A stretch of DNA of 64,000 nt from Moraxella canis (GCF_002014965.1 NZ_MUXT01000009.1:124001-188000), one strand, 5' to 3'; counted from the stretch's first letter, positions 1-9,412 are shown. The notes: generated by a model from the sequence alone, not told the origin. Translations and numbers: made by a program.

Positions 1-212
1 CAAAGCTGGCTAATATTAGCCGCTTTCCCAACTGCAGATAGACGCAGTGGTATCAAGCATTCTTTAGGCAAGACCAGTAAGTTTCTTATTTGGAAGATTG
101 AATGAAGATGGGGCAACCCGCCTGTTATCCCGATCGTTTTTGTATGTTTTATTGCATGAATAGCATAAGTTGCGTTTTTACGCTTTTCATTCATCCAAAT
201 TAGGAAATTGTT
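1..212. other. Non-coding leader region upstream of the cold-shock gene
   Basis: No credible gene is seen here. A perfect 14-nt palindrome (GGCTAATATTAGCC) lies at 8-21 and may be the end of an upstream transcript's hairpin. The remaining ~190 nt probably hold the promoter and a long 5' leader for the cold-shock gene; long structured leaders are usual for cspA-type mRNAs. I could not place a convincing -35/-10 pair. The ribosome binding site is AGGAAA just before 213. Confidence 0.4.
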
Positions 213-425
213 ATGTCACAGAAAGTTCTTGGCACTGTAAAATGGTTCAACGAATCAAAAGGTTTTGGTTTTATCGCTCAAGATAATGGCGGTCAAGATG
301 TATTTGCCCATTATAGCGCGATCACTGGCTCAGGTTTCAAAACCCTGGCAGAAGGTCAAAAAGTTGCTTTCATCTTAGGCGAAGGCAAAAAAGGCCCACA
401 AGCTGAAGAAATCGAAAAAGTTTAA
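213..425 (+). CDS. cspA: Cold-shock domain protein (CspA family)
   Basis: This 70-residue protein is a single cold-shock domain: a five-stranded OB fold that binds single-stranded RNA or DNA and melts mRNA secondary structure in the cytoplasm. RNP1 is visible as KGFGFI (residues 16-21) and RNP2 as VFAHY (30-34), where most family members have VFVHF. The N-terminus [15 protein letters not shown] is standard. Length matches the family (66-73 aa). It is monocistronic: an AGGAAA ribosome binding site precedes the ATG and a strong terminator follows 18 bp after the stop. Bacteria often carry several csp paralogues, so the cspA symbol denotes the family rather than a proven cold-induced copy. Confidence 0.93.
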   Translation: MSQKVLGTVKWFNESKGFGFIAQDNGGQDVFAHYSAITGSGFKTLAEGQKVAFILGEGKKGPQAEEIEKV

Positions 426-442
426 TCGATCGATTTTATCAA

Positions 443-481
443 AATACCGCTACTCATACAGTTGAGAGCGGTATTTTTTTT
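443..481 (+). terminator. Rho-independent terminator of cspA
   Basis: The stem AATACCGCT (443-451) pairs with AGCGGTATT (467-475) and is followed by a T-run. It closes the cspA transcript. Confidence 0.88.
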
Positions 482-496
482 ATGCTTGTTAGTTTT

Positions 497-505
497 TGCT
501 ATAAT
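497..505 (+). promoter_or_regulatory. Extended -10 promoter for the DUF2157 gene
   Basis: TGC followed by a perfect TATAAT (500-505) lies 33 bp upstream of the ATG at 538. No good -35 box is visible at the usual distance, which is typical of extended -10 promoters. Confidence 0.55.
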
Positions 506-537
506 AAATCTTGATCAATTGATTTTGGGGATGGGGT

Positions 538-2322
538 ATGGCGCAGCTCAATTCATGGCGACACTCTCAAAGACCGTCTCAGTCCTCCTTTGATAGCTTA
601 TCGCAAGCACTGGTATCGGCTCAGATGCTTGGTGCCTTTAAGCTCTTTGGTGCGGCTTTGGTGGTGGCATCAGTGGTGTATTTGTTTGGGGCGAATTGGT
701 TATTATTGCCAAATATCATTAAGCTTGCCATGGCGCCAGTGTTGATGCTGCTATTGGCGCTGATCAGCTTGCGCACAAGCGGCTTATGGATGAGTGTGCT
801 GCATACTGCTACAGGCGTGATGAGCGGCTTATCACTTGCTGCAGTGGGTCAAGTCTATCAGACAGGCGCTGACAGCTTTTGGTTATTTGTGATTTGGTCT
901 ATCCTACTTGTGCCTTGGCTGTACCGTAAAAACTTGGGCGTCTATTTGCTATTATCAGCCGTATCACAGATAGCACTTTGGTTATATTTTGATCAAAGTA
1001 ACCATCAAGTTCATACTTTAGCGCTGTCATCGGCAGCACTTTTTATCATTCAATATGTGCTTTTCGGTCGTGATAAGGCGTCATTATGGGTGATGAGCAT
1101 TGGACTGGTTGGCTTGTCCTTATTTGCTGCACTAAACTTTCATCATCAAGACACATGGGGGCTGCAGCTGCTTTGGCTTTTCATTGCCATGGCGCCTTTG
1201 GGTGTGTTCGTGCTCTCAAAGCGGCAGGTGCTATTGATGGCAACTGTTTTGACGGGCGTTACAACCAGCCTGTTTATATTGGTTTTGGCGTATTTTAATG
1301 TGCGCAGCTTTTGGGTGTATGCATTGGCTGCACAGCTGTGGTTTGGGCTATGTGCTTGGGGGCTGTATCGCTATGTTGGGACGCATAAGAATAAGTACGC
1401 AATGCACATACCACTGCTTGCCATTGGGGGCTGGTTATCGTGTTTGTTTGTCATTTTTGGATTAGTAACTTGGGTTGATGATACCTATGCTCTATGGGGC
1501 GCTTTGGCGACCATCGTGGGCTTGGGGGTGTTATGGCGTGGCACGGTGGCTTATTTTCGTCATTTGGGCTACTCGTCCGTGATGATTGGGATGGGTCTGA
1601 TTGCGCTTGGATTATCTGAATCCTTTGAATTGAGCGCCTTAGGAATATTAAGCTTGGTTTGGCTACCCATCCTAGGCGTGTTGTATCGCTTGCGTGTGCA
1701 TTGGCTGTATTTGCTGCTGCATATCTTGGGGTGGTATGGCGCACTCATGGGCTATGCGCTGTATCTGGATACGATGAGATCCAGTGATCTATACGGGTCT
1801 TGGGGTGTTTGGTCGGCAATGGTGTACGGCTTGGGATTAATGGGATGCGTCTTATTGATGCGTGAAGGCGTGTATTGGCGCACGGTGAGCGGCTTTATCT
1901 TGTCGATCGCGGTGGGGTTTGGTGTGATGACCACATTACCCATTGGCATACCACCGTTTTGGTCGGCGCTGGGTCTGTTAGCGATCTTGGGTGCTTTATT
2001 GATGCGACTGCCGCCATCACAGAGCCTAAAATTAAGCGTGCTTGGACTTTTGGCTGGCATTGGCTTTGCGCCCATTTTGGCGGTCATCTTGGTGTTTGCT
2101 AGTGCGCTTAGCAGGCAAGATCGCTTAATGACGATCTTATCCATCCTTGTGGGGATTGGGCTGTTATGGCTGATGTATTACCAGCTTTCTGTGCCATTTT
2201 TGGTGAAATTTATCATCATTTTGAGCAGTGGTCTATTGATGACGATCGTGGCAACTGTGTTAGATGAACGATCACAACATGGTGAGCTTGAACAAGCGGG
2301 GGTAAAAGATGCAAAAGCTTAA
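538..2322 (+). CDS. DUF2157 family polytopic membrane protein
   Basis: This 594-residue protein is almost entirely hydrophobic after residue ~45, with well over ten predicted membrane segments separated by very short loops. The N-terminal part (SLSQALVSAQMLGAFKLFG...) resembles DUF2157, a family of integral membrane proteins of unknown function. The start follows a G-rich ribosome binding site (GGGGATGGGG). The gene overlaps the next one by 14 bp, so the two are translated together. That partner is a GDYXXLXY protein, and this pairing is a recurrent one. The biochemical role is unknown; an inner-membrane complex of the two proteins is an inference. Confidence 0.8.
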   Translation: MAQLNSWRHSQRPSQSSFDSLSQALVSAQMLGAFKLFGAALVVASVVYLFGANWLLLPNIIKLAMAPVLMLLLALISLRTSGLWMSVLHTATGVMSGLSLAAVGQVYQTGADSFWLFVIWSILLVPWLYRKNLGVYLLLSAVSQIALWLYFDQSNHQVHTLALSSAALFIIQYVLFGRDKASLWVMSIGLVGLSLFAALNFHHQDTWGLQLLWLFIAMAPLGVFVLSKRQVLLMATVLTGVTTSLFILVLAYFNVRSFWVYALAAQLWFGLCAWGLYRYVGTHKNKYAMHIPLLAIGGWLSCLFVIFGLVTWVDDTYALWGALATIVGLGVLWRGTVAYFRHLGYSSVMIGMGLIALGLSESFELSALGILSLVWLPILGVLYRLRVHWLYLLLHILGWYGALMGYALYLDTMRSSDLYGSWGVWSAMVYGLGLMGCVLLMREGVYWRTVSGFILSIAVGFGVMTTLPIGIPPFWSALGLLAILGALLMRLPPSQSLKLSVLGLLAGIGFAPILAVILVFASALSRQDRLMTILSILVGIGLLWLMYYQLSVPFLVKFIIILSSGLLMTIVATVLDERSQHGELEQAGVKDAKA

Positions 2323-2827
2323 GTGGATGCCGATCGCCATCGCAGGGCTGACCTTAGTTGTGGTGATGGTGATGGTGCTGGGTTATGAAAAGCGGCTTGA
2401 TCAGGGGCGGATTATTTATGCTAAGCTTGCACCGCTTGATCCGCGCTCATTGATTCAGGGGGATTATATGAATCTGGCGTATGAGCTGAATGCTAAGGAA
2501 GGCGATGCCTATTATGGCGAAAGAAAGCTTGGCTATGCGTCTTTGTCGCCACAAAATGTGATTACAAGTATTCAGTGGACGCCTAGCGCTGATCAAAAAA
2601 TATGGCTAAAAAATCACTGGGGACGCTGGCAGCTGCCCATTGATAGCTTTATGTTTGCAGAAGGGCTGGCGGAGTGCTATGACAGTGCCCAGTTTGCCAA
2701 AATCTCTGTCACAGATGACGGTAAAATGATGCTGATTGATTTGGTGGGCGACTCATTACAGGATTTGGATTGCCAAAGTCAAGCGTCATGGTGGCAGGGC
2801 GGATTGGTTAGGGTGCATCCAAATTAA
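2309..2827 (+). CDS. GDYXXLXY domain protein
   Basis: The protein has 172 residues with one N-terminal membrane anchor (residues ~7-26, IAIAGLTLVVVMVMVLG) and an otherwise soluble, probably periplasmic body. The family signature is intact: GDYMNLAYEL at about residues 51-60, preceded by LDPRSLIQ, which is also typical. The function of the family is not established. The gene overlaps the upstream DUF2157 gene by 14 bp, and its stop codon overlaps the stop of the convergent ruvC gene within a shared TTAA. Confidence 0.85.
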   Translation: MQKLKWMPIAIAGLTLVVVMVMVLGYEKRLDQGRIIYAKLAPLDPRSLIQGDYMNLAYELNAKEGDAYYGERKLGYASLSPQNVITSIQWTPSADQKIWLKNHWGRWQLPIDSFMFAEGLAECYDSAQFAKISVTDDGKMMLIDLVGDSLQDLDCQSQASWWQGGLVRVHPN

Positions 2828-3414
2828 CGATTTTTGAGCTTAAGCAGTGATTCTTCATCTAAGCGCCAACGACCTTTTTTCTTACTGCCAGTACGGCTGC
2901 TTAGAGTGCTTGCGCCAAATAACTTATGCATCGAGTGTGATGAGTGGGCATGGCAGATCGCACACGCCAGACCATCGGCGGCATCAGCTTGGGGAATGAC
3001 ATCCAAAGATAAGATGCGGCAGACCATGGCGGTTACTTGGTCTTTATCGGCAGCACCATAGCCACAAACGGCTTGCTTAATTTGACGGGCGGTGTATTCG
3101 CTGACTTGTAAGTCTTGAGCTGTCAATGCAGCGATGGCGGCGCCGCGAGCTTGTCCAAGCTTGAGGGCGGAGTCGGGATTGGACGCCATAAACACTTGCT
3201 CAATGGCAGCCTGAATCGGCTGTTCGCTGTACTTTTGATAATGACCGACAATCCGAGATACCCCAGCAAAAATCTGAGCAATTCTTTCGGTGATCTCGCT
3301 GCTATTGGTTCGGATGGTGCCAGCATCCAAAAAAGTCAATTTGTCATTATCTGTACTGATAATGCCGTAGCCAGTCATGCGCGAGCCAGGATCGATGCCA
3401 ATAATTAAAGTCAT
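2824..3414 (-). CDS. ruvC: Crossover junction endodeoxyribonuclease RuvC
   Basis: RuvC is the dimeric resolvase that nicks Holliday junctions made by RuvAB during recombination repair. The RNase H-like fold is recognisable from IGIDPGSRMTGYG, with catalytic Asp8, Glu72 (AAIEQVF) and the pair Asp144/Asp147 (DAADGLA). At 196 residues it is ~20 longer than usual because of a basic C-terminal tail rich in Lys and Arg (SKKKGRWRL). The ruvA and ruvB genes are not next to it. It is transcribed towards the GDYXXLXY gene, and the two stop codons overlap. The start codon ATG at 3414 gives the canonical N-terminus. Confidence 0.95.
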   Translation of the reverse strand: MTLIIGIDPGSRMTGYGIISTDNDKLTFLDAGTIRTNSSEITERIAQIFAGVSRIVGHYQKYSEQPIQAAIEQVFMASNPDSALKLGQARGAAIAALTAQDLQVSEYTARQIKQAVCGYGAADKDQVTAMVCRILSLDVIPQADAADGLACAICHAHSSHSMHKLFGASTLSSRTGSKKKGRWRLDEESLLKLKNR

Positions 3415-3533
3415 AAAATATTACAAAAAGCCAAGTAGATGACAAAAGACGCTTGAAAACTTGCCAAGCGTCCTAATTTATTGGTAGTATAGCGTATTTT
3501 ATCTATTTATTAAATCTTTTGAAGGAGATGGGC

Positions 3534-4115
3534 ATGGGTGCATTGGTGGGCATTGCCTTGATTTGGTTCATCATTGAAATGCTGATTTGGTATCTTGCCG
3601 CTCAGTTTATCAGTGGTTGGTATGTGTTTTTTTGGTTTATCATCGCAGCGATTATTGGAATTTCATTATTAAGAAAAGCTGCAGGCACCCTAAACCCGAT
3701 GGCACAGCAAATGAAAGCCATGCAAAATGGTGTGATCCCCAACCCTGCCAATCAGCCTGCCGAATCTAAGATCACCAAGTCCATCGCTTTGGGTATTGCA
3801 GGGATTTTATTTTTATTGCCAGGTCTTTTGACGGATGTGGTTGCAGCAGTACTGCTTTTGCCAGTTGTTCAAAATAAACTCACCGCCGCCGCCAAAAATT
3901 ATGCCGCCAAAAATCAGGATAAAATGATGCAAATGATGGCGCGCCAAATGGGCGGTCAAAATCCTTTTGGGGGCATGGGTCAAAATCCATTTGGTCAAGG
4001 CGGGATGAAATCAAACCCTTTTGGCAAAAATAGCGGCTTTGGAACCACTGTGGACGGCGAAGCGAAGACAATTAATAAAGATGTCAAACGCATCAATTCT
4101 GCTAATGATGAATAA
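3534..4115 (+). CDS. fxsA: FxsA family membrane protein
   Basis: FxsA is a cytoplasmic membrane protein; in E. coli its overproduction relieves F-exclusion of phage T7. The ATG at 3534 is preferred because GAAGGAG sits 6 nt before it; an upstream TTG and an ATG at 3528 would overlap or abut that site. The product is 193 residues. Hydrophobic segments lie near residues 1-20, 25-45 and 75-110, in the family arrangement. The C-terminal ~60 residues are low in complexity and carry four NPFG repeats in a Gly/Met/Gln-rich stretch, presumably a flexible cytosolic tail. A bidirectional terminator follows immediately. Confidence 0.88.
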   Translation: MGALVGIALIWFIIEMLIWYLAAQFISGWYVFFWFIIAAIIGISLLRKAAGTLNPMAQQMKAMQNGVIPNPANQPAESKITKSIALGIAGILFLLPGLLTDVVAAVLLLPVVQNKLTAAAKNYAAKNQDKMMQMMARQMGGQNPFGGMGQNPFGQGGMKSNPFGKNSGFGTTVDGEAKTINKDVKRINSANDE

Positions 4116-4140
4116 AAAATAGCCCTAAGTGGGCTATTTT
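4116..4140. terminator. Bidirectional terminator between fxsA and the MATE gene
   Basis: The perfect stem AAAATAGCCC (4116-4125) / GGGCTATTTT (4131-4140) has a 5-nt loop. The A- and T-tracts allow termination from both sides. It overlaps the stop codon of the MATE gene on the minus strand. Confidence 0.85.
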
Positions 4141-5533
4141 ATATGGTGCGAATGCGTGCTTGCGCGATGACTTTTTTACTGTGAATTTCAAGATACCAAA
4201 GCAGTAACGCTGCCGCCACCCCAAGTGAAATCACCAATGCCGCCCAAAAGCCATGGATTCCCATACCGCCTTGAAACGCCATAAAATAGCCAGGAATCAA
4301 GCCGCAGCCCCAAAAAGCAATGATATGAATTACCATCGGAATGGTGGTGACCTTATATCCGCGCAGCGCATAACTTGCCACGCATTGGACTGCATCGACC
4401 AGCTGAAAAGCCGCGGCATACAAAATAATACCGCCTGCTAAGGCAATGACTGCCATGTCATCGGTGTACATGCTCGCCAAAGGATAACGAAAAACCACCA
4501 AAAAAATCGCCGTGCCTACTGAAGCGACCATGGCAGTGACGATTGAGACGCCTGAAATATAGCGAGCACGGCTAAACTCTTCGCGCCCAAGGCTGTATCC
4601 AACGCGCACAGTCGCAGCACTGCCTAGGCTTTGGGGAATCATGAAAATCAAGCTTGTCAGGCTAATGACCACCTGCTGAGCGGCGACATAATCTTCGGTA
4701 TTGCCATCAAGTTTTGCAACCAAAAACATGATGCAGGTGAATAAACTGACTTCAATAAAAAATGATAAACCAATGGGAATCCCTAAGCGTGTCATCTCAA
4801 TCAAGGCTTTGGGGTTGGGTAAGCTGAATTTATCCATCAGACCAAAGCGTTTAAGCTGTTTGTCCTTGATGATCAAAATCCATAAAATGAACGCATTAAT
4901 CCAAAATACAATCGCTGTCGCCAGTCCGCAGCCTGCGCCGCCAAGTGCAGGCATGCCAAACTTACCGTACACAAAAATCCAGTTCAAGGGGATATTGATA
5001 AAAAAACACAGCCAACTGACCCACATGATGACTTTTGGCTTATTAAGGCTGGAAGCATAGGCATGCAAAGCACGATGTATCATTGCCGCAGGCATGGCAA
5101 GTCCGATGAACCATAAGTAGCGCTCAGTAATGATAAACGTGCTCTCACTGACATCAAGCCACAGCCGAAACGGTGTGATAGCAAGCCACATGAGCACCAT
5201 CCCAAGTATGCCCATGATCAAACCATACCAAAGCCCTTGCCGTCCCATTTCACCGACTTCATGCGAGCCTTTGGCGCCAAAGAGTTGGGCAATCATGGGG
5301 TTAAGTGAAGTCATCACACCCATCAAAGTCACATAAACAGTAATAAACACACTGCTACCAAGCGCCACTGCCGCCAAATCGCCTTTACCGGCGCCGCCTG
5401 CCATGACGGTGTCAATAAAACTGGTACCTACCTGTGCCACCTGCGCAAGCAAAATCGGCATCCCGAGGTGTATCAGGGCAGACAGCTCTTTTTTGTAGGT
5501 GGTGTACTGAAAACGGTTGATGTCTAATAACAT
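4139..5533 (-). CDS. norM: MATE family multidrug efflux transporter (NorM-like)
   Basis: This is an integral membrane antiporter expected to export cationic drugs and dyes in exchange for Na+ or H+. About twelve membrane segments are visible, and the start of the first MatE repeat (LIHLGMPILLAQVAQVGTSFIDTVMAG) is diagnostic. A reading frame continues upstream to a GTG at 5641, but those 36 residues are unlike the family. The ATG at 5533 (MLLDINRF...) places the first helix at the usual distance, although no strong ribosome binding site is visible at either start. The gene lies downstream of ftsW with a 126-bp gap and may have its own promoter. Substrates cannot be read from the sequence. Confidence 0.88.
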   Translation of the reverse strand: MLLDINRFQYTTYKKELSALIHLGMPILLAQVAQVGTSFIDTVMAGGAGKGDLAAVALGSSVFITVYVTLMGVMTSLNPMIAQLFGAKGSHEVGEMGRQGLWYGLIMGILGMVLMWLAITPFRLWLDVSESTFIITERYLWFIGLAMPAAMIHRALHAYASSLNKPKVIMWVSWLCFFINIPLNWIFVYGKFGMPALGGAGCGLATAIVFWINAFILWILIIKDKQLKRFGLMDKFSLPNPKALIEMTRLGIPIGLSFFIEVSLFTCIMFLVAKLDGNTEDYVAAQQVVISLTSLIFMIPQSLGSAATVRVGYSLGREEFSRARYISGVSIVTAMVASVGTAIFLVVFRYPLASMYTDDMAVIALAGGIILYAAAFQLVDAVQCVASYALRGYKVTTIPMVIHIIAFWGCGLIPGYFMAFQGGMGIHGFWAALVISLGVAAALLLWYLEIHSKKVIAQARIRTI

Positions 5534-5659
5534 ATTGACACATCGATAAAAAATAAAAATATCGTCAGATAAGATGAATGATGCTAACAAATCGTGATGA
5601 CAAATTGATAACATGCCAAGCAAAGGCAGCGAATCGCTCACGCTTGGCAGGGTATATGG

Positions 5660-6835
5660 TCAATATTTGTCGTTAAGGCGCTGATTGTGGATCTCAAGGC
5701 TTTCTTTATCCACCCGAAGCACAAAGCCAATCATAATCAAAAGCACCACCATAGAAGAGCCACCAAAGCTAAAAAACGGCATGGTTAAACCTTTGGTAGG
5801 TGCAAGTCCCATAGTCATACCAGCATTGATGATGACCTGCCCAAATATCACCACCGCAAAACCAAAAACGGTATAACTTAAGCGAAGCTGACGACGTTTT
5901 AATGCTCTTAGGCTAATGACCATGATGCTAAGAATGATCAGCGCCTCCAACAACAAAACCACCGCCACGCCCAAAAAGCCCAATTCCTCGCCTGTGATGG
6001 CAAGCAAAAAATCAGTGTGCGCCTCGGGTAGGTGTGATAATTTTTGGACGCTGTCCCCATACCCGACACCGCTTAATTGTCCACGACCGTAAGCGATCAA
6101 GCTGCGTGCCAGCTGAAAATCCGACCCTTGGATATCATCAAAGGCATCAGTAAAAGACAAAATACGCTCACGGCGATAAGGCTCAAGCCAAGCCGCCACG
6201 ATGCCCAAAACAATCGCCATGAATAAAATCCAGGCATACTGTAATGCCGGTGCACCGCTCACGAAGATGATCACGATCAAAGTGGCAAATAGCACCAATA
6301 CAGTACCAAAGTCTGGCTGAAATAGCAGTAATCCACCTACCGGTAAATACCACACCAATAAGCGTACCCCGGTGAAAACATTGTCGCGAATCTCAGCAGA
6401 TCGGCGCACGACATAATCTGCAGTCACAAACACCATCACAGCTTTGGCAATTTCACCGGCTTGTAGGTTAAACACTCCAAGGTCAAGCCATCGCCGTGAT
6501 CCATTAATCACTTCACCGAAGAATGCCGTAAGTATTAGCAGTCCCAAAGCTGCCACCCACATCAAAAATACCACATTCATATGCGTTCTGTGATAATAAA
6601 ATCTCAAAGGAATGCGATAAACAGCCATCGCAAAGATACCGCCGATGACAACATATGCCAACTGATACCAAAAAAATCTCAGCGGTGCAAGATCACGCGC
6701 GGCAGAAAAAGGAATGGATGCCGATGCAATCATCAAAAGACTGATACAAATGATTAGGCTCAAACTGGTAAGTAATACCGTTCGTGGATTGAGCCTATCA
6801 AAAAAACCAAGAAATTTATCGGAAAATTGAGACAT
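5660..6835 (-). CDS. ftsW: Probable peptidoglycan glycosyltransferase FtsW
   Basis: FtsW is the SEDS-family polymerase that makes septal peptidoglycan from lipid II together with FtsI at the division ring. The 391-residue protein has about ten membrane segments. Family signatures are visible: GVGYGDSVQKLSHLPEAHTD in the large periplasmic loop and FFSFGGSSMV near the C-terminus. The pattern fits FtsW rather than RodA. It lies 171 bp downstream of murD on the same strand, as in the dcw cluster, but mraY and murG are not adjacent, so the cluster is dispersed here. Confidence 0.94.
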   Translation of the reverse strand: MSQFSDKFLGFFDRLNPRTVLLTSLSLIICISLLMIASASIPFSAARDLAPLRFFWYQLAYVVIGGIFAMAVYRIPLRFYYHRTHMNVVFLMWVAALGLLILTAFFGEVINGSRRWLDLGVFNLQAGEIAKAVMVFVTADYVVRRSAEIRDNVFTGVRLLVWYLPVGGLLLFQPDFGTVLVLFATLIVIIFVSGAPALQYAWILFMAIVLGIVAAWLEPYRRERILSFTDAFDDIQGSDFQLARSLIAYGRGQLSGVGYGDSVQKLSHLPEAHTDFLLAITGEELGFLGVAVVLLLEALIILSIMVISLRALKRRQLRLSYTVFGFAVVIFGQVIINAGMTMGLAPTKGLTMPFFSFGGSSMVVLLIMIGFVLRVDKESLEIHNQRLNDKY

Positions 6836-6974
6836 GAGCGCTGCTGTGAGTTGGTTTTGTATAAACTGACTATTATAACGGATTTTTGAATTGAAAATGC
6901 AGAAATTTCAAGCGATTTGGTCAAGCTGATCTGTAGTGGCACTCTGTGTGACAAAAGCCATGCCTAAATTAATG

Positions 6975-7000
6975 CACATAAAAGGCACAGCTTTTGTGTG
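6975..7000 (-). other. Stem-loop between murD and ftsW
   Basis: CACATAAAAG (6975-6984) pairs fully, with one G-U pair, with CTTTTGTGTG (6991-7000). It lies 6 bp beyond the murD stop on the minus strand. There is no clear U-run after it, so it may be a weak attenuator or an RNA-stability element rather than a full terminator. Confidence 0.4.
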
Positions 7001-7006
7001 GATGGA

Positions 7007-8407
7007 TTAAATGGATGCGTGGGGTAAAGCATGAACCATCTCAACGAACTTATCACCGCGCTCATTATAATTTTTAAATTGATCCATACTGGCGCAAGCA
7101 GGCGACAAAAGCACAGCCTTGGCACCGCTTTGACTGGCTGCTAATACCGCCCGATCAAGTGTGCCAACATGATGGATTTTGGTCGCAAGATGTGCGTCAC
7201 CTTTGAGCAGATCTTGCTCGATCACAGGGGCGTCTTGACCGATCAAGTACACGCCATCCACCCACTGTGCGACATATGCTGATAGCTCACTAAAATCTTG
7301 ACCTTTGCCAAGCCCGCCCAAAATCAGCGCCAGTGACGATGCGCCATAAACAGTGCCCAATCCATCAATCGCTGCCATGGTTGAGCCGATGTTTGTACCT
7401 TTGGAATCATTAAAATACGCCTTGCCATCGATATCATCAATATATTCACAGCGGTGCGGTAGACCTTTAAAAGTCTTAAGAGTCTCAAGCATGGCATCCA
7501 TTGGAAGATTGGCAGCCATGCCCAAAGCAAGCGCAGATAAGGCGTTGAGTAGGTTATGCTTGCCTTTGATTTTTAATTGATCAATGGGCAAAAGCTTATG
7601 ATCTTGATGATATAGCGCCATGCCATCGCCATCGTCAAACAAATAAAAATCTGCTGCTTGGTTCTTAAGTGAGCTGTCTGTCATGATGATGGTATGATTT
7701 GGGGCGCTGTTTTCAAGTGTGCTTATGCATTGCTTTGCCAAATCGGCATCGTCTTGGCAGATGATGGCTGTTTGGCATTGATCAAAGATGCGCAGTTTTT
7801 GTGCCAAATAATCTGCCATGCCATCATGTCGATCAAGATGATCGGCTGAGATATTTAAAATGGTTGCTGCTTGGGCGGATAAATTTGAGATATGCTCAAG
7901 CTGAAAACTTGACAGCTCAAGCACCACCAAAGCCATGTTTTGGATGTTTAATAACTCAAGCGCAGGCGTGCCAATATTACCACCGACGCCGACGATGACG
8001 CCTGCGCGTTTTGCCATCTCGCCGACAAGCGTGGTGACGGTGCTTTTGGCATTTGAGCCTGTGATGGCGATAATTGGGGTGCTTGTGGCTTTGGCTAAAT
8101 CTTGTGCTTTGAGCGCATCAATGAACAACTGAACATCGCTGACCACAGGGATGCCTTGGGCTTTGGCGGCGGCGATGCTTGGAGTTCTTGGGTCGATGCC
8201 AGGACTGATGACGATCTGATCGGCTGAGCTTAATAGCTCACTGTCCAAGCTACCAAAGTGACAATGAACCGCTGTGGGCAGCTGATCTGCCAAGGCAGGG
8301 CTGGGATTGCCATCGATGACGCTGACTTGGTGACCGTGATTGATCAAAAAATTCACAGCTGACAGCCCTGAGCTGCCCAAACCGACTACAGCATATTTTT
8401 TTGACAT
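7007..8407 (-). CDS. murD: UDP-N-acetylmuramoylalanine--D-glutamate ligase MurD
   Basis: MurD is a cytoplasmic ATP-dependent ligase that adds D-glutamate to UDP-MurNAc-L-Ala in peptidoglycan precursor synthesis. The order is an N-terminal Rossmann-like UDP-binding domain (VVGLGSSGLSAVNFL), then the ATP-binding loop ITGSNAKST at residues 115-123, then the C-terminal ligase domain. The ATG at 8407 is chosen (466 aa) because GTGGGAAA precedes it; an alternative start five codons upstream adds nothing family-like. It shares a strand with ftsW downstream, suggesting co-transcription. It is divergent from glnK. Confidence 0.95.
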   Translation of the reverse strand: MSKKYAVVGLGSSGLSAVNFLINHGHQVSVIDGNPSPALADQLPTAVHCHFGSLDSELLSSADQIVISPGIDPRTPSIAAAKAQGIPVVSDVQLFIDALKAQDLAKATSTPIIAITGSNAKSTVTTLVGEMAKRAGVIVGVGGNIGTPALELLNIQNMALVVLELSSFQLEHISNLSAQAATILNISADHLDRHDGMADYLAQKLRIFDQCQTAIICQDDADLAKQCISTLENSAPNHTIIMTDSSLKNQAADFYLFDDGDGMALYHQDHKLLPIDQLKIKGKHNLLNALSALALGMAANLPMDAMLETLKTFKGLPHRCEYIDDIDGKAYFNDSKGTNIGSTMAAIDGLGTVYGASSLALILGGLGKGQDFSELSAYVAQWVDGVYLIGQDAPVIEQDLLKGDAHLATKIHHVGTLDRAVLAASQSGAKAVLLSPACASMDQFKNYNERGDKFVEMVHALPHASI

Positions 8408-8534
8408 AATAGTTTCCCACAATGATAATCACGATCTGTGGACTATTTTAACAGGTATTGACACTAAGTGGTAGCAGGCGGCGTACTGTGATGAACATCC
8501 AGATATCGAAGCGGTGAATTTTTACAAAATGATG

Positions 8535-8563
8535 TTGTGAATTATCGTCTTGCCCTATATAAT
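8535..8563 (+). promoter_or_regulatory. Sigma-70 type promoter of glnK
   Basis: TTGTGA (8535-8540), a 17-bp spacer and a perfect TATAAT (8558-8563) lie 46 bp upstream of the glnK start. I found no sigma-54 GG/GC element in this gap, so expression does not look NtrC/sigma-54 dependent. Confidence 0.7.
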
Positions 8564-8576
8564 AATTTTGTCATGA

Positions 8577-8948
<372 letters not shown>

Positions 8949-8992
8949 AGTCATCCATCAGAGTTAATGACAGACAAATAATAGACCCAAAC

Positions 8993-9027
8993 AAAAATGG
9001 CACTTAAGATGATTAAGTGCCATTTTT
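8993..9027. terminator. Bidirectional terminator between glnK and the DUF2147-like gene
   Basis: A perfect 15-bp stem, AAAAATGGCACTTAA / TTAAGTGCCATTTTT, has a 5-nt loop. It serves both convergent genes. Confidence 0.92.
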
Positions 9028-9046
9028 GGTGAATAAGCTAAAATCG

Positions 9047-9412
9047 TTATTGCTTGACGCCTGTTTGGGTGCCAGCGATGCTCTTGATGGTGATGTTATT
9101 ACCATTCACTGTGATAGTAACATTTCCTTTGATAGGCAGGGTCGGATGAGCGCCTTTACCTTTATACTTGCCACCACCTTGGCTGGAGATGTCGGTCAAA
9201 ACTGTCGCACCTTCACGCTTTTTGGCTTTGTCAGTCAAGCCTTGTGTCATCACGCCTTGATAGCCGTTGCCAGCTTTACTGATTGTGATGATGGCTTTTT
9301 CTTCGCCTTTTTCGCTCATTTTCCACTTACCGACGATGGCATCATTGGCATATGCCGACACAGATAATAAAGCACCTGCGCCTAGGGTAAGTAGTTTGGT
9401 AGATAATTTCAT
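9047..9412 (-). CDS. Small exported DUF2147-like protein
   Basis: The 121-residue product has a clear signal peptide: MKLSTKLLTLGAGALLSVSAYA, with predicted cleavage after SAYA at about residue 22. The mature ~100 residues begin NDAIVGKWKMSEKGEEKAI, which resembles the DUF2147 family of periplasmic proteins of unknown function. It is Lys- and Gly-rich. The ATG at 9412 is chosen because AAAGGAG lies 7 nt upstream; a longer frame to 9454 would hide the signal peptide. It ends at a terminator shared with glnK. No enzymatic residues can be assigned. Confidence 0.75.
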   Translation of the reverse strand: MKLSTKLLTLGAGALLSVSAYANDAIVGKWKMSEKGEEKAIITISKAGNGYQGVMTQGLTDKAKKREGATVLTDISSQGGGKYKGKGAHPTLPIKGNVTITVNGNNITIKSIAGTQTGVKQ

